Shown here in pieces: positions 1 through 5,948 of a stretch of DNA of 5,948 nucleotides; the stretch's first letter is position 1, and every line of letters begins with the position of its first letter. The notes below the pieces were generated by a model that was not told the DNA's origin, ran no database searches, and was given only the letters and a program-made list of their open reading frames with translations. The position numbers and the translations under genes are program-made. Origin of the DNA: Kiritimatiellia bacterium (GTDB lineage: Bacteria > Verrucomicrobiota > Kiritimatiellia > SLAD01); NCBI GenBank assembly GCA_007125875.1, contig SLCI01000008.1:1-5948 (forward strand). The letters are read 5' to 3'.

Positions 1-1612
1 GCCCCGCCTCGACCGCTTGGGCCAGTTGATCGCCGTAGAGCCGGTAGGTCATGGAGGAGGGGACCACCCGGCTATCAAAGTGGGCCACACCGCCCCAAAG
101 CACGTTCGCGAGGATCGCGTTCACGCCGTGGTCAGCGAGCAGCTTGGCCGTGCGATCCCATGCGCCGGGATAAAGGCCGGTACCGGAATGATCCCATACT
201 GCGCGCCATTCGTTCGCTTGACTGGATTGAGACAGCGCATACGCCTCGACTAAATTTCGTCGTAGCCCGCGCGCCACATCAACAGTCTCGGGATAGCGAC
301 CGCGCTCATAGAGCAGGTCGAGTCGTCGTTGTTGTTCAGCGGCATGCGCAAGCAGCGTTCGAATAGCCGCCCGATCAGTTGCACTGACCCGGGCGCGACT
401 CAGTTGTGCGGTTGCGTCTTGGAGCGTTGTATGCGGACCGACCCGACCCGCGCTTCGGCGCGCGTGGACGGCCAGCTCGCTCCAGAGCGGTGGTGAAAGT
501 TCAGCCAATAGCGAGGCCAACATCGAGCGTTTATTTTCGTCATCGCCCTGCAATAAAATGTGGGACATCCAGACGCCGGCACTGGACTGGGTCCAGGCGG
601 GGTGTCCCGTTGGTTGGCCCACAGCATTGTCCCAGGACGCAATCACCTGTGCGCTGCGCTGAGCCGGATATACGGGACGAATATTCCACGAGCTCTGATA
701 TACACGCGCTGGAACGCGTAGCCGGTGCGCATCGGCAAAGTGGATCGCGCTCCAGCGATCCGGACCTTCCGCAGCCTTATAGTCGCCCAACCGGAACCCC
801 ATCATGCGCGCTAATTCGGCATCGGATGAATAGAAGACCATCAACTTGCCGCCGTTTCGGATAAAGCTCCGCAACTGATCCCGTTGCGCACTACTCAAGG
901 TGGGATTGTAAGGCAGTATCACGATGCGGGAATGATGTAAGCGGCCCGGATTGAGTTCCTGCTGGGGAATAACCGCATGAGGAAGATCAACATCGCTCAA
1001 CCATTGACTGATTCGTTGGGTACTACGACGGGCGACGTTACGTTCACCAGCAGGAAGCTGATCGGCGCGGAGCAACAGAATGGTCGGTCGTTGCGCCTCA
1101 AGACGATGAAACGTGAGATGGCTTCTCCCCGGCGAACCTCGCCAAGGCGATATCCGGATACGTTCGATTCGGTGCCAGCCTGTGGGGTTGCCCTCGGTTT
1201 CAAACGCGGACTTCATTAAGGTGATCGTCTGACGACCTGCTTGGTGTAGCGGACGACTCCAAATATACCAGCCATCTCCGCTCTGGAAATAGATCGCCAA
1301 TGATCGCATGTGTTCCGGGGCCGGTGCAGTTAGTTCGAGCGCAAAGGTGTCAAAGGTGGAGAGGTTCAGTTGCACCTGTCGATCCCAGTAGACACGGTCC
1401 AAATCACGGTCGAACGGCAGCGTAAAGGTAACGCCGCCGGTTCGCTCGACTGTCACCGCGGGTGAATCGCCGCGTGCTTGCCACTGTTCTCGCGCTTGCG
1501 ATGTCGAGGCGTAGTCAAAGCGATCGATTGATCGACCGTGTGCAAGTGTTGCTGCGAGCGACCAGGCGCCCAGAATCAGTAAGTAAAATAGTTGCGTATT
1601 AATTCGTCTCAT
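1..1612 (-). CDS. Secreted GHL10-type glycoside hydrolase-like protein, N-terminal 537 residues (gene runs off the left edge)
   Basis: Reading leftward from ATG at 1612-1610, the frame is open without a stop to base 1. An in-frame TGA lies only three codons upstream, so this is the first possible ATG; no strong Shine-Dalgarno is visible. Residues 1-26 look like a Sec signal peptide (MRR, hydrophobic LFYLLILGAWSLAATLA, cleavage near A24-G26), so export is expected. Residues about 30-172 are rich in beta-type sequence and resemble a carbohydrate-binding-like sandwich. Residues about 177-265 read like a class I glutamine-amidotransferase-like fold (TILLLRADQ, RIVILPYNPTLS, FIRNGGKLMVFYS). No cysteine occurs in the visible 537 residues, so this segment lacks an amidotransferase nucleophile and is probably structural. 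From about 468 the GHL10 (family-10-like glycosyl hydrolase) barrel begins: EWRAVWDHSGTGLYPGAWD, then HGVNAILANVLWGGVAHFDS. The catalytic residues would lie beyond the edge. The GHL10 assignment is fairly firm; the substrate is unknown and the N-terminal domain names are inference. Confidence 0.82.
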   Translation of the reverse strand, partial: MRRINTQLFYLLILGAWSLAATLAHGRSIDRFDYASTSQAREQWQARGDSPAVTVERTGGVTFTLPFDRDLDRVYWDRQVQLNLSTFDTFALELTAPAPEHMRSLAIYFQSGDGWYIWSRPLHQAGRQTITLMKSAFETEGNPTGWHRIERIRISPWRGSPGRSHLTFHRLEAQRPTILLLRADQLPAGERNVARRSTQRISQWLSDVDLPHAVIPQQELNPGRLHHSRIVILPYNPTLSSAQRDQLRSFIRNGGKLMVFYSSDAELARMMGFRLGDYKAAEGPDRWSAIHFADAHRLRVPARVYQSSWNIRPVYPAQRSAQVIASWDNAVGQPTGHPAWTQSSAGVWMSHILLQGDDENKRSMLASLLAELSPPLWSELAVHARRSAGRVGPHTTLQDATAQLSRARVSATDRAAIRTLLAHAAEQQRRLDLLYERGRYPETVDVARGLRRNLVEAYALSQSSQANEWRAVWDHSGTGLYPGAWDRTAKLLADHGVNAILANVLWGGVAHFDSRVVPSSMTYRLYGDQLAQAVEAG

Positions 1613-1645
1613 AAGGATTCACCCAGCGATGCATATGACCGCACC

Positions 1646-1673
1646 AGCATAGAGATGTCCGCTGCAGAGGCAA
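1646..1673 (-). promoter_or_regulatory. Candidate sigma70-like promoter for the leftward glycosidase gene
   Basis: On the minus strand TTGCCT (1673-1668) and TATGCT (1651-1646) are separated by 16 bases, each matching 4 of 6 consensus positions. The -10 box lies about 33 bases before the glycosidase ATG, giving a short leader. It is a weak match seen by eye, and chance is a real possibility. Confidence 0.3.
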
Positions 1674-1738
1674 GCCGGTTACGCAGAGAACGTAGATTTG
1701 ACCGTGCGTTTCGATTCATGGCGGGATGCCCCGCGCAA

Positions 1739-1767
1739 TTGACAGTCTGCGAAGCTCTGTGTAGGCT
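1739..1767 (+). promoter_or_regulatory. Candidate sigma70 promoter for the pilB-pilT-pilB operon
   Basis: A perfect -35 box TTGACA (1739-1744) is followed after 17 bases by TAGGCT (1762-1767). The latter keeps the three most important -10 positions (T1, A2, T6). Transcription would start near 1774, giving a leader of about 65 bases before the TTG start at 1840. It is the best promoter-like match in the intergenic region and points the right way; it has not been tested. Confidence 0.5.
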
Positions 1768-1821
1768 TTCCCCTGTTGGTTCCGACATGACGGGACACCA
1801 TGATGAATCACAGGTTCACTC

Positions 1822-1829
1822 AGGAGAGG
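1822..1829 (+). promoter_or_regulatory. Strong Shine-Dalgarno that decides the TTG start of the first pilB
   Basis: AGGAGAGG lies 10 bases before TTG at 1840-1842. In the same frame the only other nearby alternative codons are CTG at 1831, too close to the site, and ATT at 1837. In-frame TGA stops at 1801 and 1804 close the frame upstream, and the next in-frame ATG is 43 codons downstream, inside the N-terminal domain. TTG at 1840 is therefore the best start. Confidence 0.75.
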
Positions 1830-1839
1830 GCTGTATATT

Positions 1840-3555
1840 TTGACCGCGAATGACGAATATGTCCTTGAGATTTTAGAAAGTGTTGGCCTCATTGATCACC
1901 GCCAGGCGGCGGAGGCGCTACAGTCCGTTGAAGAAAAGGACCGCGATTTAATCGATGTCCTCGTTGAGATGGGGGTGGCCAAGAAAATGGACATTCTCAA
2001 AGCCTTGGCGGGCCAGTTTGGCATGGAGATTATTGATCTCTCCAGTCACAATATTCCTCAGGATGTAATCGACTCTGTTCCCTCTGATGTGGCGCGCCGC
2101 TACAAGGTTGTTCCCGCGTATCGCATGGACAACACCCTCACGGTTGCAATCAGCGATCCTCTGGATGTGGAAACACTCGACTCATTGCGCTACGTGCTGA
2201 AATGCAACGTCGAAGGTGCGGTGGCACCGCCTGAACAGATCGCGGCTGCGCTGAACGAATACTATCCGCAAAGTGGCGGCGCGGTCGAAACGATGTTGGA
2301 AGAGATCACCGAGGGCTCGGTTGCGGTGCCGACCACGGCGATGCAGGAGCTAATCGGAGAGGACGTCGAAGTATCCGAAGCGGACGCCCCAATCATCAAG
2401 CTGGTGAGCTTGGTCATTTTGGAGGCCTTCCGCAATCGTGCCTCGGACATCCATTTGGAGCCGATGGCGAAAAAGTTCCGTATTCGCTATCGCATTGACG
2501 GCGTGTTGCATGAGGTCGAAAGCCCACCGAAACGATTGCAGGCAGCGATCGTCAGCCGTATCAAGATTATGTCCAACATGAGTATTGCGGAGAAACGCAT
2601 TCCGCAGGATGGCCGTATCCAGATCAATGTCATGGGGCGCGACCTTGACTTGCGTGTGTCCACGATTCCTACCAATCACGGTGAAAGCGTCGTGATGCGT
2701 ATCTTGGACAAAGAAGGCTTGATGCTGGGGTTACCGCAGCTGGGTTTCTTGTCCGACGATCAGCAAACCTTCGAGCGTCTGATCGGTATGTCCGATGGTA
2801 TTCTGCTGGTGACCGGCCCGACCGGTTCCGGCAAGACAACCACACTGTACGCTTGCTTAAACCAGATTAACCGGCCAGACCGAAAGATCATCACGGTTGA
2901 AGATCCGGTCGAGTATCAGTTATCCGGTGTCAATCAGGTGCACGTGCGTTCCGATATCGGGCTGACATTCAGCGCCGCACTGCGCTCTATTCTTCGCCAA
3001 GCACCCAACATCATCATGATCGGGGAAATCCGTGACATGGAGACCGCTGAAATCGCGGTCAACGCTTCGCTCACGGGCCACTTGGTGTTTAGTACCTTGC
3101 ATACCAATGATGCGCCGAGTGCGATCACGCGTATGATGGATATTGGGGTGAAGCCCTTCTTGGTGGCCTCATCGACGCGCGGCATTATGGCTCAGCGCTT
3201 GGTGCGTAAGATTTGCTCGAGCTGCAAAGAGGAGTATCAGCCGAGCGATCTCGAGCTGCGCTTGTTGGGACCACATGCCGAACAGGTCCGCGAAGCCAAG
3301 CTTTATCGCGGCGCCGGGTGCGCGAACTGTAGTCATACCGGCTACAAAGGTCGCTGGGGTGTATTTGAGATTTTTGCGATTAATGATGAAGTGCGTCATA
3401 TGATTTACGAACAGGTGACGGCGGCTGATCTGCGGCGGAAGGCCCGTGAGCTGGGGATGCGGACTTTGCGCGAGGACGGTTTGCGGAAAGCCTTGGCCGG
3501 TATGACCACTTTGCAAGAAATTCTTCGCGTCACGATGGGGGATGCCGCCTTATGA
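1840..3555 (+). CDS. pilB: PilB/GspE-type assembly ATPase (complete, 571 aa, TTG start)
   Basis: This is a cytoplasmic hexameric AAA-like ATPase of the GspE/PulE/PilB family, which powers pilin or pseudopilin polymerisation through the PilC/GspF platform protein. Residues about 5-145 form the T2SSE_N/MshEN-type N-terminal domain, a linker follows to about 182, and the N2 domain contains ASDIHLEP (201-208) and RIRYRIDG (214-221). The ATPase core has Walker A GPTGSGKT (326-333), the Asp box VEDPVEY (353-359), Walker B IIMIGEIRD (391-399, catalytic-type Glu 396) and the His box LTGHLVFSTLHT (411-422). Four cysteines in CxxC pairs (459/462 and 494/497) form the zinc site typical of assembly ATPases and absent from PilT. 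Length is normal for the family. Just before Walker B it reads RQAPN where most relatives have RQDPD. It is the first gene of the operon and overlaps pilT by 4 bp. Being next to pilT favours a type IV pilus role over type II secretion, but GspE cannot be excluded. Confidence 0.93.
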   Translation: MTANDEYVLEILESVGLIDHRQAAEALQSVEEKDRDLIDVLVEMGVAKKMDILKALAGQFGMEIIDLSSHNIPQDVIDSVPSDVARRYKVVPAYRMDNTLTVAISDPLDVETLDSLRYVLKCNVEGAVAPPEQIAAALNEYYPQSGGAVETMLEEITEGSVAVPTTAMQELIGEDVEVSEADAPIIKLVSLVILEAFRNRASDIHLEPMAKKFRIRYRIDGVLHEVESPPKRLQAAIVSRIKIMSNMSIAEKRIPQDGRIQINVMGRDLDLRVSTIPTNHGESVVMRILDKEGLMLGLPQLGFLSDDQQTFERLIGMSDGILLVTGPTGSGKTTTLYACLNQINRPDRKIITVEDPVEYQLSGVNQVHVRSDIGLTFSAALRSILRQAPNIIMIGEIRDMETAEIAVNASLTGHLVFSTLHTNDAPSAITRMMDIGVKPFLVASSTRGIMAQRLVRKICSSCKEEYQPSDLELRLLGPHAEQVREAKLYRGAGCANCSHTGYKGRWGVFEIFAINDEVRHMIYEQVTAADLRRKARELGMRTLREDGLRKALAGMTTLQEILRVTMGDAAL

Positions 3556-4634
3556 GTGCACACATTCGGATTGATGATTTGCTGCAGTTGGTGGTTGATG
3601 AAGGCGCCTCTGACTTGCACCTGAACGTCGGGTTGCCGCCCGTTTTGCGCATTAACGGCAGTATGCATCCGCTGGATTCGGCGCCACTTGAGCCGGAGGA
3701 TACCGAACGCTTAATGCTGGAAGTGACGGACGAGGATCACCTCAAGCGCGTGAACGAGTCCGGTGGCACCGATTTCGGTTTCGGCTTTGGCGATCAGGCT
3801 CGTTTTCGCGTCAGCATACTTCGCCAAAAAGGGCATTACGGCATCGTTATGCGTCAAATTCCCTCCAAGCTGATGACGCTCGAAAACATCGGTTTGCCAC
3901 CACAGATTCGCGAATTGCTCTTTCGTCCGCGCGGTCTGATTTTGGTCACCGGTCCGACGGGGTCAGGTAAAACGACTACCCTCGCCAGTATGGTCAACAT
4001 CATTAATGCCGAACGGGACTGTCACATAATCACGGTCGAAGATCCGGTGGAGTATTACCACGAGCACCAAAAGTCGCTGGTGACGCAACGCGAGGTCGGT
4101 GTAGACGTGAAAAGTTTTGCCTACGCGCTGCGCTCCGCTTTGCGTCAGGATCCGGACGTGATTCTCGTCGGTGAAATGCGTGACTTGGAAACGATGTCGG
4201 CTGCGATCACGGCGGCCGAAACAGGCCACTTAGTCTTCGCGACGCTTCATACCACCGGCGCTGCACGCACGGTGGACCGTATCGTGGATGCCTTCCCGAC
4301 CGATCAGCAGGAGCAGGTGCGAATTCAGTTGTCTGCTACGCTCGTCGCGGTTATCTCGCAGGTGCTGTTACCACGTATCGACAAAGCCGGTCGTGTCGCG
4401 GGCTTCGAGATTATGATTGCGACGGATTCGATTCGATCGCTGATTCGTGAAGGCAAGACCTATCGCATCACTTCGGATATTCAGACCGGCGGACGTTTGG
4501 GTATGGTGACGCTGGATGCCAATTTGATGGCGCTCTACGAGGAGGGCTTGATCTCACTCGAGGAAATGATCCGCGTTGCGGACAGCCCATCGGTGATTAT
4601 GGAGAAGCTCGAGAGCACCAAGAAGCGCCGCTAG
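3552..4634 (+). CDS. pilT: PilT-type pilus retraction ATPase (complete, 360 aa)
   Basis: PilT is the cytoplasmic ATPase that drives pilus depolymerisation, needed for twitching motility and often for DNA uptake. The N-terminal PAS-like domain starts with IDDLLQLVVDEGASDLHL and contains PPVLRINGSM. The core has Walker A GPTGSGKT (134-141), the Asp box VEDPVEY (162-168), Walker B VILVGEMRD (203-211, Glu 208) and the His box ETGHLVFATLHTT (223-235). Near the C terminus SIRSLIREGK (293-302) is a variant of the AIRNLIRE motif needed for retraction, followed by IQTGGRLGMVTLD (310-322). That motif, with no zinc cysteines, marks it as PilT rather than PilB, and it fits PilT better than PilU. It is slightly longer than the usual roughly 345 residues and ends in a basic KKRR tail. 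Its ATG overlaps the previous stop (ATGA at 3552-3555), with only a modest ribosome site (GGGGGA, 3537-3542), which suggests translational coupling. Confidence 0.95.
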   Translation: MSAHIRIDDLLQLVVDEGASDLHLNVGLPPVLRINGSMHPLDSAPLEPEDTERLMLEVTDEDHLKRVNESGGTDFGFGFGDQARFRVSILRQKGHYGIVMRQIPSKLMTLENIGLPPQIRELLFRPRGLILVTGPTGSGKTTTLASMVNIINAERDCHIITVEDPVEYYHEHQKSLVTQREVGVDVKSFAYALRSALRQDPDVILVGEMRDLETMSAAITAAETGHLVFATLHTTGAARTVDRIVDAFPTDQQEQVRIQLSATLVAVISQVLLPRIDKAGRVAGFEIMIATDSIRSLIREGKTYRITSDIQTGGRLGMVTLDANLMALYEEGLISLEEMIRVADSPSVIMEKLESTKKRR

Positions 4635-4637
4635 GAG
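4633..4637 (+). promoter_or_regulatory. Shine-Dalgarno of the second pilB, overlapping the pilT stop codon
   Basis: AGGAG shares its first two bases with the pilT stop TAG (4632-4634) and lies 7 bases before the ATG at 4645, an ideal spacing. No promoter or terminator fits in the 10-bp gap, so the third gene must be co-transcribed with pilT. It also has its own ribosome site rather than depending only on coupling. Confidence 0.8.
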
Positions 4638-4644
4638 AACGATT

Positions 4645-5948
4645 ATGGCGACCGTGGAATATAAAGATTCGTTGCTTCAGGAACTGAGCCATGAAGGTCT
4701 CGTGGCCAGTGAGCAGCTGGCAGAAATCTGGGAGGAGCATGAGCGTACCGGGCAGCCCACCCGCTCGATTGTCCTGGATATGCAGCTTGTGGATGAAGAT
4801 CAATTACTGGATTTGATCGCACGCCATTTGGGCACCGAAGTGATCGATATCAAAAACGTGGAAATCGATCAGGAGGTTATCCGTTCGCTGCCGGCCAGTG
4901 CCGCTCGTATGTACAACGTGATCCCCTTGTCTGGCGACAGCACGTCCGTTGAGCTCGCGACGTCTGATTTGCTGAGTCCGGAAGTGGTCGATGAATTGAT
5001 GTTCGTGCTGACGCGGGACGTGTCCTTCAAAGTGGCGCGCGAAGCAGACATCAAGACGACCCTGCAGCGCTACTATGGTGACGAGAGTGAGTCGGTCACA
5101 GAAATGTTATCGGCACTGGAAAACGAACTGGAGGATGCGGGCGATCTGCTGGATCTGGGATCGGGCGATGACAATGTCTATGAGATTGAAACCGCCGCTA
5201 ATGCTGCCCCAGTTGTACGATTCGTGAACCTCGTGCTTTATCAAGCGGTACAAGACCGGGCATCGGATATTCACTTCGAACCATTCGAGAATGAATTTAA
5301 GATTCGTTATCGCGTTGATGGCGCGCTGTACGAAATGGCTCCGCCGCCGAAGCACTTGGCTCTGCCAGTGACTTCCCGAATTAAGGTCATCTCTGGCCTG
5401 AATATCGCCGAACGGCGCTTGCCGCAAGACGGTCGTATCCAGCTTAATGTCGGCGGTCGCACAATTGATTTTCGTGTGTCCACCTTGCCCACGCAATTCG
5501 GCGAAAGCGTGGTACTGCGTGTCTTGGACCGGAGTGTGGTCTCACTGGATTTGGAAAACCTGGGTTTCCCGGACGACGTGTTTTCTGATTTTGTGGATGA
5601 TATATCCAAGCCGAACGGCATCGTGATCGTAACGGGCCCGACCGGGTCCGGCAAAACCACCACGTTGTATTCCGCCTTGCGGAAGCTGAACACGATCGAA
5701 GCGAAGCTCCTGACCGCCGAGGATCCGGTGGAATACGATATTGAGGGCTTGGTTCAGGTTCCGATGCACGAGGCGATCGGCTTGACCTTCGCGCGTACGC
5801 TGCGAGCGTTCCTGCGCCAGGATCCCGATATCATCATGGTCGGTGAGATTCGCGATTTGGAAACCGCCGAAATCGCGGTACAAGCATCGCTCACCGGTCA
5901 CTTGGTGTTTTCCACGCTGCATACGAATGATGCGGCGGGGGCGGTGAC
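4645..5948 (+). CDS. Second PilB/GspE-type assembly ATPase (partial, first 434 residues)
   Basis: This is a paralog of the first ATPase in the operon, cut by the right edge within the ATPase core. Residues about 5-143 form a T2SSE_N/MshEN-like domain without the usual RLG-type c-di-GMP signature. An unusually acidic linker (about 145-182, with ESESVTEMLSALENELEDAG) leads into the N2 domain, which has ASDIHFEP (206-213) and KIRYRVDG (219-226). Walker A GPTGSGKT (331-338), the Asp box AEDPVEY (358-364), canonical RQDPD (391-395) before Walker B IIMVGEIRD (396-404, Glu 401) and the His box LTGHLVFSTLHT (416-427) are all intact, so it should be an active ATPase. The zinc-cysteine region would lie beyond the window. 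Protein-level divergence from the first ATPase is spread over the whole length and strongest in the N-terminal domain and linker, which argues for an old duplication. It could drive a second pilus or secretion system, or work with the first ATPase. I leave the symbol empty because which copy is the true PilB is undecided. Confidence 0.93.
   Translation, partial: MATVEYKDSLLQELSHEGLVASEQLAEIWEEHERTGQPTRSIVLDMQLVDEDQLLDLIARHLGTEVIDIKNVEIDQEVIRSLPASAARMYNVIPLSGDSTSVELATSDLLSPEVVDELMFVLTRDVSFKVAREADIKTTLQRYYGDESESVTEMLSALENELEDAGDLLDLGSGDDNVYEIETAANAAPVVRFVNLVLYQAVQDRASDIHFEPFENEFKIRYRVDGALYEMAPPPKHLALPVTSRIKVISGLNIAERRLPQDGRIQLNVGGRTIDFRVSTLPTQFGESVVLRVLDRSVVSLDLENLGFPDDVFSDFVDDISKPNGIVIVTGPTGSGKTTTLYSALRKLNTIEAKLLTAEDPVEYDIEGLVQVPMHEAIGLTFARTLRAFLRQDPDIIMVGEIRDLETAEIAVQASLTGHLVFSTLHTNDAAGAV

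Noticed and set aside
406..864. A rightward 152-residue open frame.
   Set aside because: It lies antisense to the glycosidase frame, which is continuous and has recognisable domains. Its own sequence is low-complexity Arg/Ser/Pro-rich, typical of a shadow frame.
1721..1734. A short hairpin GCGGG-ATGC-CCCGC as a terminator.
   Set aside because: It has only a 5-bp stem, no T-run follows on either strand, and it lies at the start side of both divergent genes, where a terminator is not expected.
1774..1839. A c-di-GMP or other riboswitch in the leader of the pilus operon.
   Set aside because: The predicted leader is only about 65 bases. It shows no paired-helix layout or conserved core that I can recognise, so it is too short for the usual c-di-GMP classes.
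1592..1843. A rightward 83-residue open frame ending at the start of the first pilB (its TGA overlaps the TTG).
   Set aside because: It starts with TTG inside the opposite-strand glycosidase, and no good ribosome site was seen. The arginine- and serine-rich composition resembles no family I know, and it runs across the likely promoter region. Coupling to pilB is unnecessary because pilB has its own strong ribosome site.
2815..5658. DNA-level similarity between the two pilB genes (for example around the Walker A and His boxes) as a direct repeat or recombination hot spot.
   Set aside because: Identity is confined to short stretches encoding conserved motifs and is broken by synonymous and coding changes. 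It reflects protein constraint in old paralogs, not a repeat element.
5107..5922. Overlapping leftward open frames of about 126-129 residues.
   Set aside because: All are antisense to the conserved ATPase motifs of the second PilB. Similar leftward frames recur at the matching part of the first PilB (2350-2679), as expected for mirror frames of homologous genes.
1..5948. Mobile elements, tRNA or rRNA genes, CRISPR arrays, inverted-repeat ends or attachment sites.
   Set aside because: The window is almost entirely filled by four coding frames. No transposase motifs, tandem spacer pattern or RNA gene signatures were seen by eye in either strand.

Overview
This window comes from a bacterial chromosome with a Gram-negative type IV pilus lineage and mid-range GC. 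It holds four protein-coding genes, two of them cut by the window edges, and almost no non-coding DNA. I infer a Verrucomicrobiota-like (PVC group) origin. The inference rests on the ATPase order PilB-PilT-PilB, the style of the PilT sequence (HTTGAARTVDRIVDAFPT), and a secreted GHL10-type glycosidase with a glutamine-amidotransferase-like segment. This is recollection of family patterns, not a database match, so confidence in the phylum is modest.

Layout: positions 1-1612 on the minus strand encode the first 537 residues of a secreted glycoside-hydrolase-like protein. Its C-terminal catalytic part continues past the left edge. A 227-bp divergent intergenic region (1613-1839) carries a good sigma70-like promoter reading right, a weaker candidate reading left, and a clear Shine-Dalgarno before a TTG start. 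Rightward from there runs a tight three-gene operon: a complete PilB/GspE-type assembly ATPase (1840-3555), a PilT-type retraction ATPase (3552-4634, 4-bp overlap), and a second PilB/GspE-type ATPase (4645 to beyond the right edge, 10-bp gap). No insertion sequences, tRNA or rRNA genes, CRISPR arrays or terminators were seen.

How the genes work together: PilB-type ATPases drive pilin polymerisation at the inner-membrane platform (PilC/GspF), and PilT drives depolymerisation. The two assembly motors are divergent paralogs, not a recent duplication. They differ in the N-terminal domain, in the linker, and at two acidic positions just before the Walker B glutamate, where the first has RQAPN and the second the usual RQDPD. 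This suggests a division of labour, such as two pilus machines or a heteromeric or regulatory motor. The glycosidase gene is divergently transcribed and has no evident functional tie to the pilus genes.
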